From the NCBI GenBank assembly GCA_014529385.2, contig CM043942.1, positions 32,985,969 to 33,049,968 on the forward strand: a DNA stretch of 64,000 bases, given 5' to 3'. A program made the translations under genes and the position numbers. The notes beneath the pieces were generated by a model. It was given only the letters and a program-made list of their open reading frames with translations. It ran no database searches and had not been told where the DNA came from. The stretch comes from Adiantum capillus-veneris. Lineage: Eukaryota; Streptophyta; Polypodiopsida; Polypodiales; Pteridaceae. Positions 57,001 to 64,000 of the stretch are shown one piece after another. Numbering within the stretch: the stretch's first letter is position 1; each line of letters opens with the position of its first letter.

Positions 57001-60000
57001 AGCACCTTCTGGCAGAAGAGGTAGCAGGAGCACCTTGCTCAGCAAGTAACTTCTCAGCAAGACCGACCCGGCGACAATTCTAGCGTTTTCAGCATTGCAG
57101 AAGGCCTAGCGTTTTTGCATTAGATCAACCAGTGTTTTTGCACTTGCAGATTCACGGCGACAGTAGACAGCAGATCAATCCTAGCGTTAGCAGATTTCCA
57201 CCGTAGAACCCCAAATCAGCCTAGCGTTTTTGGATCAGCCAGTGTCCTAGCGTTTTTGCAGATCTTCGCGACAGAAGCAGCAGTAGCATCAGTGTTTTCA
57301 GTTTTCAACAGTCAGTACAATAGTTACCCGGAACGGGAAATCGGAACGGGGAACGGGGAACGACAACATGCATGAAATCCCATTCCCTGTTTCGAATACT
57401 CACGTCTGAAACACGGAACGAGAATCCGGAACGGAAAATTGGGATGGGAACAGGGAACGGAGACCTGAAAATAGCCATTCCGTGTTACTATGGTCAGTAC
57501 CCACAGTAGAACCCCCGAACCTCGCAGATCTCGCCTTCCTGCAGCAGATCCTCGCTGCACGGTCAGATCTCGCAAAGTTTGCAATTTCAGCCCGGAAAAC
57601 GCAGATTTCAGCATCTATGTTTTCAGCGCGTCGTCGTTGCATCGTCGTCATCATCGACATAGAGTCAAAATTCAGCAGAGAAAGATTTGCAGATTTCAGC
57701 CATTAGCATTCTCAGATTTCAGCCCGTCTCGTCATCGTCCTCATCGTCGTTGACATCGTCGGCAAGTCCAAGCATTGTAGAGATTTGTGCAATCATAAGT
57801 AGACCGCTCTCGCCATAGAGAGTGGGGCCTTCGGAGGAGGGTTTGACAACATTCTCGTGTCGTATTCTTCTCTCTCTATCTCTCAACCTCAGCACATTCA
57901 TTCACAGTGTTCACCACTTTGTTTGTGTCCATTGCACTCTCTCACTAAAGGAACGGAAGGCTCTCCCTTCCGTAAGTAAAAGGAACCCTTGAGCACAGTT
58001 CGAAGCACTCATCTTGAGCAAAGTTCAACATTCACTTCTGCTCCACCTTACACTAAGGGGTACTAATGTTGTGGTACTTGCTGACGATTGTGTCGACGAC
58101 GACGATGGAGACTATGACGATGACGATGATGGTGTCGTCGTGAAGTCCGAGATCTGCGAAGATGGCGACGAAGGTGTCTTCGTCTAGATAAGGATCTGCG
58201 ATTCGTGATGTCATCGTCAAGATAGGGACTACGATGACGATGTCGACGACGACGATGGTGTCGATGATGACGCCGTCAAGGCTGAAACTTGAAAACGCTA
58301 GACTTCCTGCTGAAGATCTGCTACTACTGCAGCACTGCAGCTTGGATCTGCAACCGCCGAGTCGTACTAATGCTGAAATGCAAAAACACCATGCTGTCTT
58401 GGCTGGATCTGCAAAACGCTAGGCTGATCTGGTTGAAACTGAAAACGCTAGGCTGATCTGGATTGTGCTTGGTCGATGCGGCGAGGATCTGCAACGAAAC
58501 AAGGAGGATCCGCGGAGCTAAGGGCTGAAACTGAAAACGCTGGTGTCTGATGGTTGAAAACGCTATTTGTTGATGCTGAAAACGCTGAGCTGAACTACTG
58601 AGAATACGCTAGGGAGCCTGAGGGTGCCTGCCAGTCTGCTACGGTGCCTGCCCTTTCTGTGTCCCTGCTTCTTCTACTTCTACTGAGTGCCCAATGGGTT
58701 TCTTTTATAGGAATTATATGCTGGGTAGGGCAAGCTTCCCAACAAACTTACAAAAAAGAGTTCAAAAAGTCACTTTTAATAAAATGACTTATAAGAGGTG
58801 GTTCACGCGGTAAAATGCCTGCATGATGAAATGATTGTTCTTGTGCAAGAGAGGGTATGCAACTGTGATCGACCTAGACATGCACGTCCTGCTAGAGGCT
58901 CACAAAGTGCCAGGATCAGTCCTAAGCTAGGCCATGACTGATGCTAGACTATGGCAGAAGCATGTCCACATGGCGCAAGTGAAGTGCGCACGTGACATCC
59001 CCCCCTGTTATAAGTGAGGCACAGCTGCCGAACTTCTATCTATACTTCTGATGTTGATTGATGCTGTGGATGCACAATCCAATGCAGATTCCTCCGAAAC
59101 CAGGGACTGATGGTATAGCAGGTGTTGTGGGTACTGCTGGCGATGCAAACAGTGTAAGTGTCACTGTCCAGCCTTACTACAATTGCCGAATATCAGCTTG
59201 GGCTCTATATTAGATAGTGTTGACTCTGCCTGCTGTAGCAAGAGCTGTTCCCTGAACACTGATTGTGGTGAAAACATTACCAGTGTTGATGGACTGAGAT
59301 TTGGTTCCGGAGTCCTTTCCAAAGGTTCAATGATGAGCGAAATGGATGCACGCTACATGCGAATGCGAATGCAGAAGAGGTTAGGGATCTTGTCTTCAAC
59401 TCCTTCCGTATCTGCATACAAGGCTAGGAGATCTTGGTACTCAAGATCTGGGTTTTCATGTATCCGATGTCGATCTTGCTTCAAAGACATGGCAATGAAG
59501 ATGGGATCTAGTAAGTCCCATGTCGAAACTCAAAGATTCTTCAGGGAAAAAAAAAACTGAGAGGTTTCTTGGGTTCTTGGTGGTTCTTGGTTCTTGAGGT
59601 TCTTGGTTCTTAATGGTTCTTCCCTTGAGTTCGCGAAGCCGAAGCACGCACAGAGCTCGATACCAATGTCAGGTGCAGCAAAGGAGAATAAGGATTTGCT
59701 CGCATCTATTACTCCGCACACAAACACGATGGACAATTTACTTCACTTGAAAGAATTGAACTGAACTAAAGAAAGAGAGAGAGAAAAGAGACGACACAGG
59801 TATGTCGGGTCCCAACCCTCAAGGGCCCCCTTGCTCTGTTGCCAGAGCAAGTACTTTCTTTATTCTTGCACAATGCTACTACAATGACTGGATGTTGAGA
59901 TGCTGATGCTAAGGGGTACTGATGTTGTGGTACTTGATGACGACTGTGTCGACGAAGACGATGGAGACTATGACGATGACAACAATGGTGTCATCGTAAA

Positions 60001-63000
60001 GTCCGGGATCTGCGATGACGATGACGAAGGTGTCATCGTCAAGATAGGGACTACAATGACGATGTCGACGACGACAATGGTGTCGATAACGACGGCTTCA
60101 AGGCTGAAAACTGAAAACACTAGACTTCCTGCTGGGGATCTGCTACTGCTGCGGCACTGCGGCTTGGATCTACAACCGCCGAGTCATACTAATGCTGAAA
60201 TGCAAAAAAGCCAGGCTGTCTTGGCTGGTTCTGCAAAACACTAGGCTGATCTGGCTAAAACTGAAAAACGCTAGGCTGATCTGGGTTCTGCTTGGCCAAT
60301 GCGGCGAGGATCTGCTACGGAGTGGGGAGGATCTGCGGAGCTAAGGGCTGAAACTGAAAATGCTGGTGGCTGATGGCTGAACGCTGATTTGCTGATGCTG
60401 AAAACGTTGGGCTGAATTGCTGAGAAAACGTTGGGGAGCCTGAGGGTGCCTGCCGGTCTGTTGCAGTGCCTGCCTTTCTGTGTTCCTGCTTCTATTGAGT
60501 GCCCAATGGGTTTCTTTTATAGGAATTATATGCTGGGTAGGGCAAGCTTCCCAACAAACTTACAAAAAAGAATTCAAAAAGTCACTTTTAATAAAATGAC
60601 TTATAAGAGGTGGTTCACGCGATAAATGCCTGCATGATGAAATGATTGTTCTTGTGCAAGAGAGGGTATGCAACTGTGATCAGCCTAGACATGCACGTCC
60701 TGCTAGAGGTTCACAAAGTGCTAGGCTCAGTCCTAAGCTAGGCTATGTCTGATGCTAGACTATGGCATAAGCATGTCCACGTGGCGCAAGTGAACTGCGC
60801 ACATGACATGTTCCTACAAAAGAAGTTTATCAACATCTCAAGCTACATGAGAGGGTAAATCTCTCCAAAGTAAATTATGTCTCGGACCAATGATGTTAGT
60901 GATGCATTCCCTTGACATTCCAAGTAACAATAAGCAAGTCTATGTGACAAACACTAATGAATTTGAAACCTCAAAAGCATGTCAACGGCTAGAAGATTGA
61001 AAATCAATGCCGAGCTCTCTTGATCCCTAGCCGAAGACGTGGCACAAGAGCTAAGGGTAGAGCATCCTCATCATGGGATAGTGGTTGGAGGAGCAACCCA
61101 CGAACAGAGTAAGCCTAAGCAGTCTAAAGAGCATCGCAATGTGCTAACAACTACAAACTCTGACCATGCTTGCGAGGTTCAAGGGATCTGTGTGGTTCCT
61201 GGTATGGTCCACGGATAGAACCAACGGCAAAGAGTAGTTGTCCTCAGTATGTAGTCATTGGATGTCTCCCGTACTCTACGCAAAGCTATTTGTGTCAATG
61301 CATGATGGAATGCAACTTCCTCGAGTGTGGATGGCCTGCAAAGTACGGTGAAGAAAAACTCTACAACGGAAATCTCTGTCCAAGTCTCTGTGCCAACATA
61401 AGGTAGGGTGAAGGAGAGCATGGGGCTCTTCCTACTACCTAGTAGAGAGCGCGCCTTTTGTGTCCGGTGCGAAATGTACAATCGTACCAATAAAAAATTT
61501 GTGTGTGTGTGTGTGTGTGTGTCTGTGTGCATGCGTGTGTGCGCAAAAAAGGGGGGGGTTGGATCCTCCGTATTATATGAGAGCTTACAAAAAACCAGAA
61601 GGCAAAGCAAAGCCTGTAGGCATTACATAAAAGCTATCCAGTAGTGAAAAAAACCTTGAGAGATATAGCAAATACACAAAATCACAGAGGAAAGGCTAAT
61701 GGTGTTGCAGAGAGACAGTGAACGGACATACATCAAAAGACTAGAAGCAAGGGAGTAATAGGCGACTGTACAAGAAATCTTAGCAGAAAGAGGCCATTGG
61801 AGAGTTGCATTTGGGCATCCAATAACTCCACCAAAGGATCTCCAACATCATACTCCAAACCCCCAAGCCCAAAGGGGTCCCGCAACAAACAGCATCTCCA
61901 TCACAAAACAAGCTGCAAAAGCTTCAACACAGAATACACCGCCAAGATCCTTCACCAATACTTGCATAAGAATCTTCAATGTTGTGGGACAAGTCAATGA
62001 AGAAGCCGAGGATAGAGGCATCGAGCTTGCATAAAAGGAGCCGGAAGAACGACAAGTTCATGATGAGGGAACCGGCATATACATCTTCAACAAAGCAGGA
62101 CAAGGCTCCAGAAAGAGAAGAGCCCGCCACCATACCACCAATTCTACCACCACCCAAGCAATAAAAGCCCCAAATACAAGGGAAGTAAAATCGTCTCCAA
62201 ACAGAGACCGATATACAAGCAGGACGCAGAATCAAACAATGGAAGATATGTTGCATCTATAAGTCTCGACGTCGTCGTGATCTCACACACATTGAACTTG
62301 GAGGGACATTGAACTTGGTCCCTCCTCGACTTTTTAAGCATACACCAGGTGTTAGGAAGCTTGAGCTCTTGATACCAAATCAAAGTGTGCAGCACACAAG
62401 GATGGCAGTATGGTGCCCAAGAGGACTATAAGTGTAAGTCAATATATAATCAACTATGAGTCAAAATATAATAAAGTGCAATGACATATTGTTTATGTCC
62501 TCTTGCTTTTCCTTCTCTCTTGCATTCTGCATTTTTCTAGTGCCGTTTAAGCCGTAATAAAGCTTCAAAATCAGTACCAACAACCTGTTTGTGAACACAG
62601 TAAGGCATGCTTTTTGCAGCGGCATAAGTTCTTTTACCCCAGAAACCTCTAGCAGCTGCAGGAACTCTAGCATGGCTCAATCAAACTTCTGAATCTTACA
62701 TAGTGTATGCATATTCATCCTCATACCAACACTGTACACTTCGCAAAATTTTTCGATAGGATTCTGTTGCTTTCATTCTTTCCAGCATTCTACATCTCTA
62801 TTGCCCTCTGAGTTGTACCAATGCTTAAAAATCTGAAGCAACTAGTTTTAAACAGTGTGAGGGCAGTTTTTTGCAGCGATATGGGTTCTTCCCCCCAGCA
62901 ACGTTTAGCAGATGCAGGAACTACGCTTAATGACTTAATGACGAAAAAAGAACAACTTTGAGAAGTGCACCTGGGTACCCCATTGTCCTTTGGCACAAGA

Positions 63001-63449
63001 ATCCGGGTGAATGTTGTGATCACGTCCACTCTGAAGGTCTTTCAAGCCATTAATCTCCCACTCCTCATAAACGTAGATGCGCAAGCTGAGAAAGCTTCCA
63101 TAGCCCTGCTGCGGCCAGCCCACGCTCTTACCAAACACTTCTTCAAAGGAGCCAAGCTGCTCATTTCTTCTCGCAATCCCAGCTGGATCTTTTCCCTCAG
63201 GGTCACACCCACTCAAAGGCCTCTCTAGCAAGCGGCTACCTGCTCAAGGAGGAGGGGAAAAAACTGCTTTAAAGGAACGGCATCCAATAACAGGAAGAGA
63301 CGTGATGCAGAGAGCCCGCTTGACAGTGATATCGAGGGAATCATTATAAATGTGAACTTACAGAAGAAGGTGATGACGATGAGAGCTAGCGCCCACACGA
63401 AAGAGAAGGGCGAGCAGGCATGGTAGCTAGACTTGGGCTTGGGCACCAT
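50149..63449 (-). CDS. Exostosin-like GT47 family glycosyltransferase, N-terminal five exons
   Basis: Five minus-strand exons join in frame to 213 codons: 63449-63362, 63239-62971, 50604-50458, 50369-50305 and 50218-50149. Residues ~14-30 (FSFVWALALIVITFF) form a signal-anchor, giving a type II Golgi protein. The lumenal part has LRIYVYEEWEINGLKDL, GRD, CAKGQWGTQ|VKIHQLLLKS, EEAQLFFVPTYVKCVRM, GGLNDKEIN, RRSGGRDHVFVFP|SGAGAHLF and NRSIFLTPE. These match the N-terminal half of a conserved plant exostosin-like GT47 clade, whose members are thought to build cell-wall polysaccharide side chains; substrate not inferable. The C-terminal nucleotide-sugar-binding half is not in view. All splice phases agree. 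Intron 2 is 12,366 bp and full of nested transposons. Confidence 0.88.
50305..50369 (-). CDS. GT47 exon 4
   Basis: 65 nt, acceptor GCAATCAG|GTTTTG, donor CCCAAG|GTTAGT. It encodes VLQQLPYFRRSGGRDHVFVF and P plus two bases. Confidence 0.88.
50458..50604 (-). CDS. GT47 exon 3 (GC donor)
   Basis: 49 codons, phase 0 to 0, acceptor ATCAACAG|GTCAAA. It encodes VKIHQLLLKS through GGLNDKEINHTFVQ. The only donor keeping the family frame is CAG|GCCAGT at 50457, a non-canonical GC-AG intron (50370-50457, 88 bp). Confidence 0.85.
50605..50958 (-). other. GT47 intron 2, left end
   Basis: Unique-looking intron sequence next to exon 3. A GAACCTGAG segment at about 50724 is bounded by AG and GT, but exon 2 joins exon 3 directly in frame, so it is not taken as a microexon. 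Confidence 0.5.
50959..51030. repeat. (CA)n-(GA)n microsatellite
   Basis: About 27 CA units followed by about nine GA units, within GT47 intron 2. Confidence 0.97.
51031..51627. other. Unassigned intronic sequence
   Basis: C/T-rich plus-strand sequence with short frames on both strands; no motif recognised. If the adjacent LINE continued, its reverse transcriptase should lie here on the minus strand, but none is visible. Confidence 0.4.
51628..52477 (-). pseudogene. LINE endonuclease, C-terminal part
   Basis: Minus-strand frames read an L1-type apurinic-endonuclease domain. GVMCIYAPISPQARAEFWQQI and WIVGGDFNNVE (52117-52359) are followed, after a shift, by LDRFTLASGQHL and the terminal SDHAPVSLHL motif, then a linker (51628-52098). 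GGDFN and SDHAPV are the conserved catalytic boxes. The N-terminal part continues at 60809 on the other side of the M array. Confidence 0.8.
52478..53587 (-). repeat. M array LTR 1
   Basis: Read on the minus strand it starts TGTCATGTGCACAC at 53587 and ends GCCTGACA at 52478. It has a TCGTCG-rich tract and repeated AAAACGCTAG motifs on the plus strand. It aligns with 59667-60808. The purine tract TAGGGGGGGA (53588-53597, minus) precedes it. Confidence 0.9.
53588..54250 (-). other. M internal region 1
   Basis: The primer site (minus, ATGGTATCAGAGC) lies at 54238-54250, followed on the minus strand by a GAACC-rich minisatellite and non-coding sequence. An antisense plus-strand frame (53719-54153) is shared with the other copy only because the copies are similar. 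Confidence 0.8.
54251..54428 (-). repeat. M middle LTR, left fragment
   Basis: It matches 59667-59838. It stops at TTGCTCT where the plus-strand family-A element begins. Confidence 0.88.
54429..54753 (+). repeat. Chimeric 5' LTR of the family-A element
   Basis: 54429-54593 matches the LTR start region (56708-56862). 54594-54698 instead matches the interior (about 56289-56390: TGTGTGGTGAACGG, CACTCCGTCTAT). 54705-54753 matches the LTR end (58005-58052). More than 1 kb of LTR is replaced by about 105 bp of internal sequence. Confidence 0.85.
54754..54766 (+). promoter_or_regulatory. Primer-binding site, initiator tRNA-Met
   Basis: TTGGTATCAGAGC follows the LTR end CTTACA directly. Confidence 0.9.
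55098..55240 (+). repeat. AAGAACC(T/C)C minisatellite
   Basis: Variants of a 9-bp AAGAACCTC unit are repeated about 12 times with changes. The M internal regions carry the same repeat just after their primer site (54160-54200 and 59560-59610 in reverse), tying the two families together. Confidence 0.85.
55366..55680 (+). CDS. Family-A Gag-like N-terminal coiled-coil protein
   Basis: 104 codons starting MSRIALTPMEALDQMF, followed by a continuous Glu/Arg/Lys/Ala coiled coil (residues ~17-75) and ARHMQELLRLFSQVQAQMQEI. The start and the MQEL motif parallel the minus-strand Gag at 46486-47019 (MEAIMKSM...MQELVYQF), which leads into a capsid domain. The capsid itself is missing here. It probably represents the N-terminus of a Gag reduced by deletion. 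Confidence 0.5.
   Translation: MSRIALTPMEALDQMFMERKLEREARQAKRMAEFDCECKEREAEMDRRHAERKAEREAERKAAIEREHEQARHMQELLRLFSQVQAQMQEIRKKETLSLFFSKA
55562..55990 (+). other. His/Asp-rich repeat frame
   Basis: This frame overlaps the coiled-coil frame in another register. From about 55680 it encodes repeated H-D-D-x-x-D-x-D units from an imperfect GCATGATGAT(A/T)TG(A/G)ATGACAAT DNA repeat. The in-frame part after the coiled coil may be the natural continuation after a shift. Function unknown; metal binding would be speculation. Confidence 0.35.
55987..56737 (+). pseudogene. Family-A interior, remaining fragments
   Basis: Two overlapping frames (55987-56457, 56351-56737) contain short Cys/His-rich stretches and SVADLYQVQVSHDPHL. 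No RT or integrase motif is seen. It runs to the polypurine tract ACAGGAGGGGA (56676-56686). Confidence 0.35.
56687..58052 (+). repeat. Family-A 3' LTR (complete)
   Basis: It starts TGTCACGTGACA, a 12-bp palindrome holding a CACGTG G-box core, and ends CCACCTTACA. It aligns with 1-998 from about 56893 on. It has AGCGTTTT repeats, a TCATCGTCG tract and the SPURIOUS-frame-rich leader. A MITE is inserted at 57319-57492. Confidence 0.9.
57319..57492. mobile_element. hAT-like MITE with 8-bp target duplication
   Basis: GTCAGTAC occurs on both sides (57311-57318, 57493-57500). The ends are imperfect inverted repeats: AATAGTTACCCGGAACGG on the left and CCATAGTAACACGGAATGG when the right end is read on the minus strand. 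An 8-bp duplication is the hAT signature. The 174-bp body is rich in GGAACGG units and absent from the related LTR at 1-998. Confidence 0.8.
58053..58997 (-). repeat. M middle LTR, right fragment
   Basis: It resumes at CTAAGGGGTACTAATG, equivalent to 59908, and runs to the minus-strand start TGTCACGTGCGCAC at 58997. The polypurine tract lies at 58998-59006. Confidence 0.88.
58998..59666 (-). other. M internal region 2
   Basis: 669 bp, closely similar to 53588-54250. The minus-strand primer site TTGGTATCGAGC (59655-59666) has one change from TCAGAGC. Confidence 0.8.
59667..60808 (-). repeat. M array LTR 3 (5' LTR)
   Basis: 1,142 bp; minus-strand start TGTCATGTGCGCAG at 60808, end CACCTGACA at 59667. 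Confidence 0.9.
60809..60935 (-). pseudogene. LINE endonuclease, N-terminal part
   Basis: On the minus strand VTWNVKGMH (about 60905-60930) and, after a shift, RDLPSHVA-stop-DVDKLLL-stop-EH (60809-60870) match the start of an L1-type endonuclease, where TWNVKG and LLQEH are conserved. The next residues continue beyond the M array at 52477, showing that the array split the gene. Confidence 0.75.
60936..61560. other. Unassigned intronic sequence with (GT)n
   Basis: No supported gene. A GT microsatellite lies at 61501-61522 and a G run near 61551-61558. It could include the upstream part of the LINE (minus strand), but no motif proves it. Confidence 0.4.
61561..62290 (-). other. Possible LINE 3' end or intronic unique sequence
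   Basis: The minus strand ends in a T-rich GTTTTTTGTAAGCTCTCATATAATAC stretch, which looks like a LINE 3' untranslated end. A 110-codon minus frame (61924-62256) has no known motif. Low confidence. Confidence 0.25.
62361..62373 (-). promoter_or_regulatory. Possible primer-binding-site relic
   Basis: The minus strand reads TTTGGTATCAAGAGC next to GCACACTTTGA, resembling an LTR end plus initiator-Met site. No matching LTR pair is visible, so it may be a solo relic or chance. Confidence 0.3.
62508..62930. repeat. Diverged direct duplication in intron 2 beside exon 2
   Basis: About 62508-62670 and 62768-62930 align: TTGCTTTTCCTTCT/TTGCTTTCATTCT, GCATTCTGCAT/GCATTCTACAT, TTTTTGCAGCGGCATAAGTTCTT/GCAGCGATATGGGTTCTT and GCAGGAACT. 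The period is about 260 bp. Each copy contains a TTTTGCAG acceptor-like site. Confidence 0.7.
62971..63239 (-). CDS. GT47 exon 2
   Basis: 269 nt, phase 1 in and phase 0 out. It encodes CSRLLERPLSGCDPEG through RIYVYEEWEINGLK to KGQWGTQ. The donor CCCAG|GTGCAC at 62970 opens intron 2. Confidence 0.88.
63362..63449 (-). CDS. GT47 exon 1 (start codon, signal-anchor)
   Basis: The ATG at 63449-63447 is followed by 29 codons plus one base. The donor is TTCTTCT|GTAAGT at 63361. Reading straight on instead of splicing meets TAG within about 45 codons, in a register that does not match exon 2. A short intron (63240-63361) with a pyrimidine-rich acceptor CTTGAGCAG|GTAGCC restores the family frame. Confidence 0.8.
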
Positions 63450-64000
63450 TGCAGTGACGAGCTAGTCTGCTTCCCATGTTCTGTTTATTACTTGACAAAC
63501 GCTTTTACGCAAATTGATGGTAGGCAATGCCAACGGAGCACACTTTAGAAAATGCCCTCAAATTTCAAAAATTCCCATAATACCCTTTATCTATTTTTGT
63601 TGGACTGTTCAAGTTTTCTGATCTTTATTTCTTTTTGACAATGAGATCCTTTTTTGAGTGTTTAGCATGTAATTTGTCACAAAATACCTCTCAAAAGAAG
63701 GCAATCGTGTCTAAAAACAATGAAGCAATTCATCTCCACAGCTTATAAAACCAACTCAGAAGCTTCTTGTATGATAGACAGTCAGTCTTCTTATGAAAAG
63801 TTACAAAAAAAATTGTTTTTGGAGAAATTTACTCTCCTAACCACGGGTATTTTGGGAATTTTGGAAAATTTGAAGGGCATTTTGGGAATTTGCGACAAAA
63901 TATTAGGAGTATCTCTGGAATTTTTGAAATTTGAGGGATATTTTGGGAATTTCCACAAATTAGAGGGGTATTTTGGTAATTTCTCCTTTTATTTTTCTCC
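63450..64000 (-). promoter_or_regulatory. Region upstream of GT47 start, with inverted ATTTTGGGAATTT repeats
   Basis: It holds the 5' untranslated region and promoter of the minus-strand gene if the ATG at 63449 is correct; no TATA box can be assigned. A degenerate TTTGAGGG(G/T)ATTTTGGGAATTT unit is repeated about five times at 63845-63995, and the reverse complement lies at 63552-63592. The segment could fold back and may be a decayed MITE. Confidence 0.5.

Larger units (their letters stand above)
54429..58052 (+). mobile_element. Plus-strand family-A retrotransposon inserted in the M middle LTR
   Basis: It has a rearranged 5' LTR (54429-54753), an initiator-Met primer site, a ~1.9 kb interior with Gag-like charged frames but no RT, a polypurine tract and a full 3' LTR. 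Compared with the uninterrupted M LTR, about 69 bp of host LTR (equivalent to 59839-59907) and about 20 bp of the element's own LTR start are missing at the left junction. One deletion after insertion explains both and the lack of a target duplication. Confidence 0.85.
52478..60808 (-). mobile_element. M array: LTR-internal-LTR-internal-LTR of a small non-autonomous retrotransposon
   Basis: Three M LTRs (52478-53587; 54251-54428 plus 58053-58997; 59667-60808) alternate with two internal regions of 663 and 669 bp. A plus-strand element interrupts the middle LTR. Each internal region has a TTGGTATC-type primer site and a G-rich polypurine tract but no credible Gag or Pol, so the unit is TRIM-like in its interior. 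Unequal recombination between LTRs typically yields such shared-LTR tandems. It sits in a LINE endonuclease; flanks on the minus strand are GAACA and AAGCA, a poor 3-of-5 target duplication. Confidence 0.85.

Noticed and set aside
63225-63449. Unspliced 74-codon small membrane protein
   Set aside because: The C-terminal half is better read as a 122-bp intron, since splicing restores the GT47 frame exactly; the N-terminal 29 codons are kept as exon 1.

Overview
The window is repeat-dominated nuclear DNA from a land plant. LTR retrotransposons of several lineages fill most of it: a tRNA-Asp-primed OTA/Tat-like Ty3 element, a chromodomain Ty3 element, Ty1/copia elements and small non-autonomous elements. 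They are nested in one another and interspersed with LINE, SINE and DNA-transposon pieces. The one recognisable host gene is a minus-strand exostosin-like GT47 glycosyltransferase, with five exons visible between 63449 and 50149 and a 12.4 kb intron 2 packed with nested elements. Such intron inflation fits a large-genome lineage such as a fern or gymnosperm; this is inference and the species is not identified.

Layout. 1-998: LTR of 'family A', cut by the window edge. 1133-6838: element B, with ~1.85 kb LTRs and a gag-only interior, ending in a 118-bp-armed inverted duplication (6721-6958). 6955-8338: the 3' half of a decayed copia element C1, whose LTR was split by element D (8339-27374) and continues after 27375. 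Element D is 19,036 bp, has two 930-bp LTRs (about 11 differences by eye) and a perfect 5-bp target duplication (GAGTC). It carries gag, protease, reverse transcriptase, RNase H, a duplicated integrase zinc-binding module, integrase, a second aspartic-protease-like domain after integrase, and a third ~1,050-codon reading frame. 27837-33333: copia element E (5.5 kb, LTRs of 192 and 180 bp). 33920-42736: chromovirus F (8.8 kb, target duplication ATAAT, 113-bp tandem duplication in its 3' LTR). 42950-49050: two truncated family-A relatives in opposite orientation, with a TTAA-flanked inverted-repeat element between them and a tRNA-derived SINE in the right-hand LTR. 49504-49906: a poly(A)-tailed retroposon with a 17-bp target duplication.

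GT47 gene and its intron 2 (50605-62970, minus). The intron contains a LINE endonuclease remnant. That remnant is split by a tandem LTR-internal-LTR-internal-LTR array of a small non-autonomous element ('M', minus). The array's middle LTR is interrupted by a plus-strand family-A element (54429-58052), whose 3' LTR carries a hAT-like MITE with an 8-bp target duplication. This makes five levels of nesting. No exon after exon 5 is recognisable in the left 50 kb, so intron 5 either exceeds 50 kb or the gene is broken.

The most unusual structure is in element D. Nine copies of a 24-bp perfect or near-perfect palindrome lie in two clusters, one directly upstream of gag and one directly upstream of the third reading frame. 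The spacings match (about 284, 130 and 284 bp, plus one extra ~283-bp unit in the second cluster). The leader therefore looks duplicated, with the palindrome kept while the sequence between copies diverged. Together with two protease-like domains and two zinc-binding modules, D looks like a composite two-unit retrotransposon.
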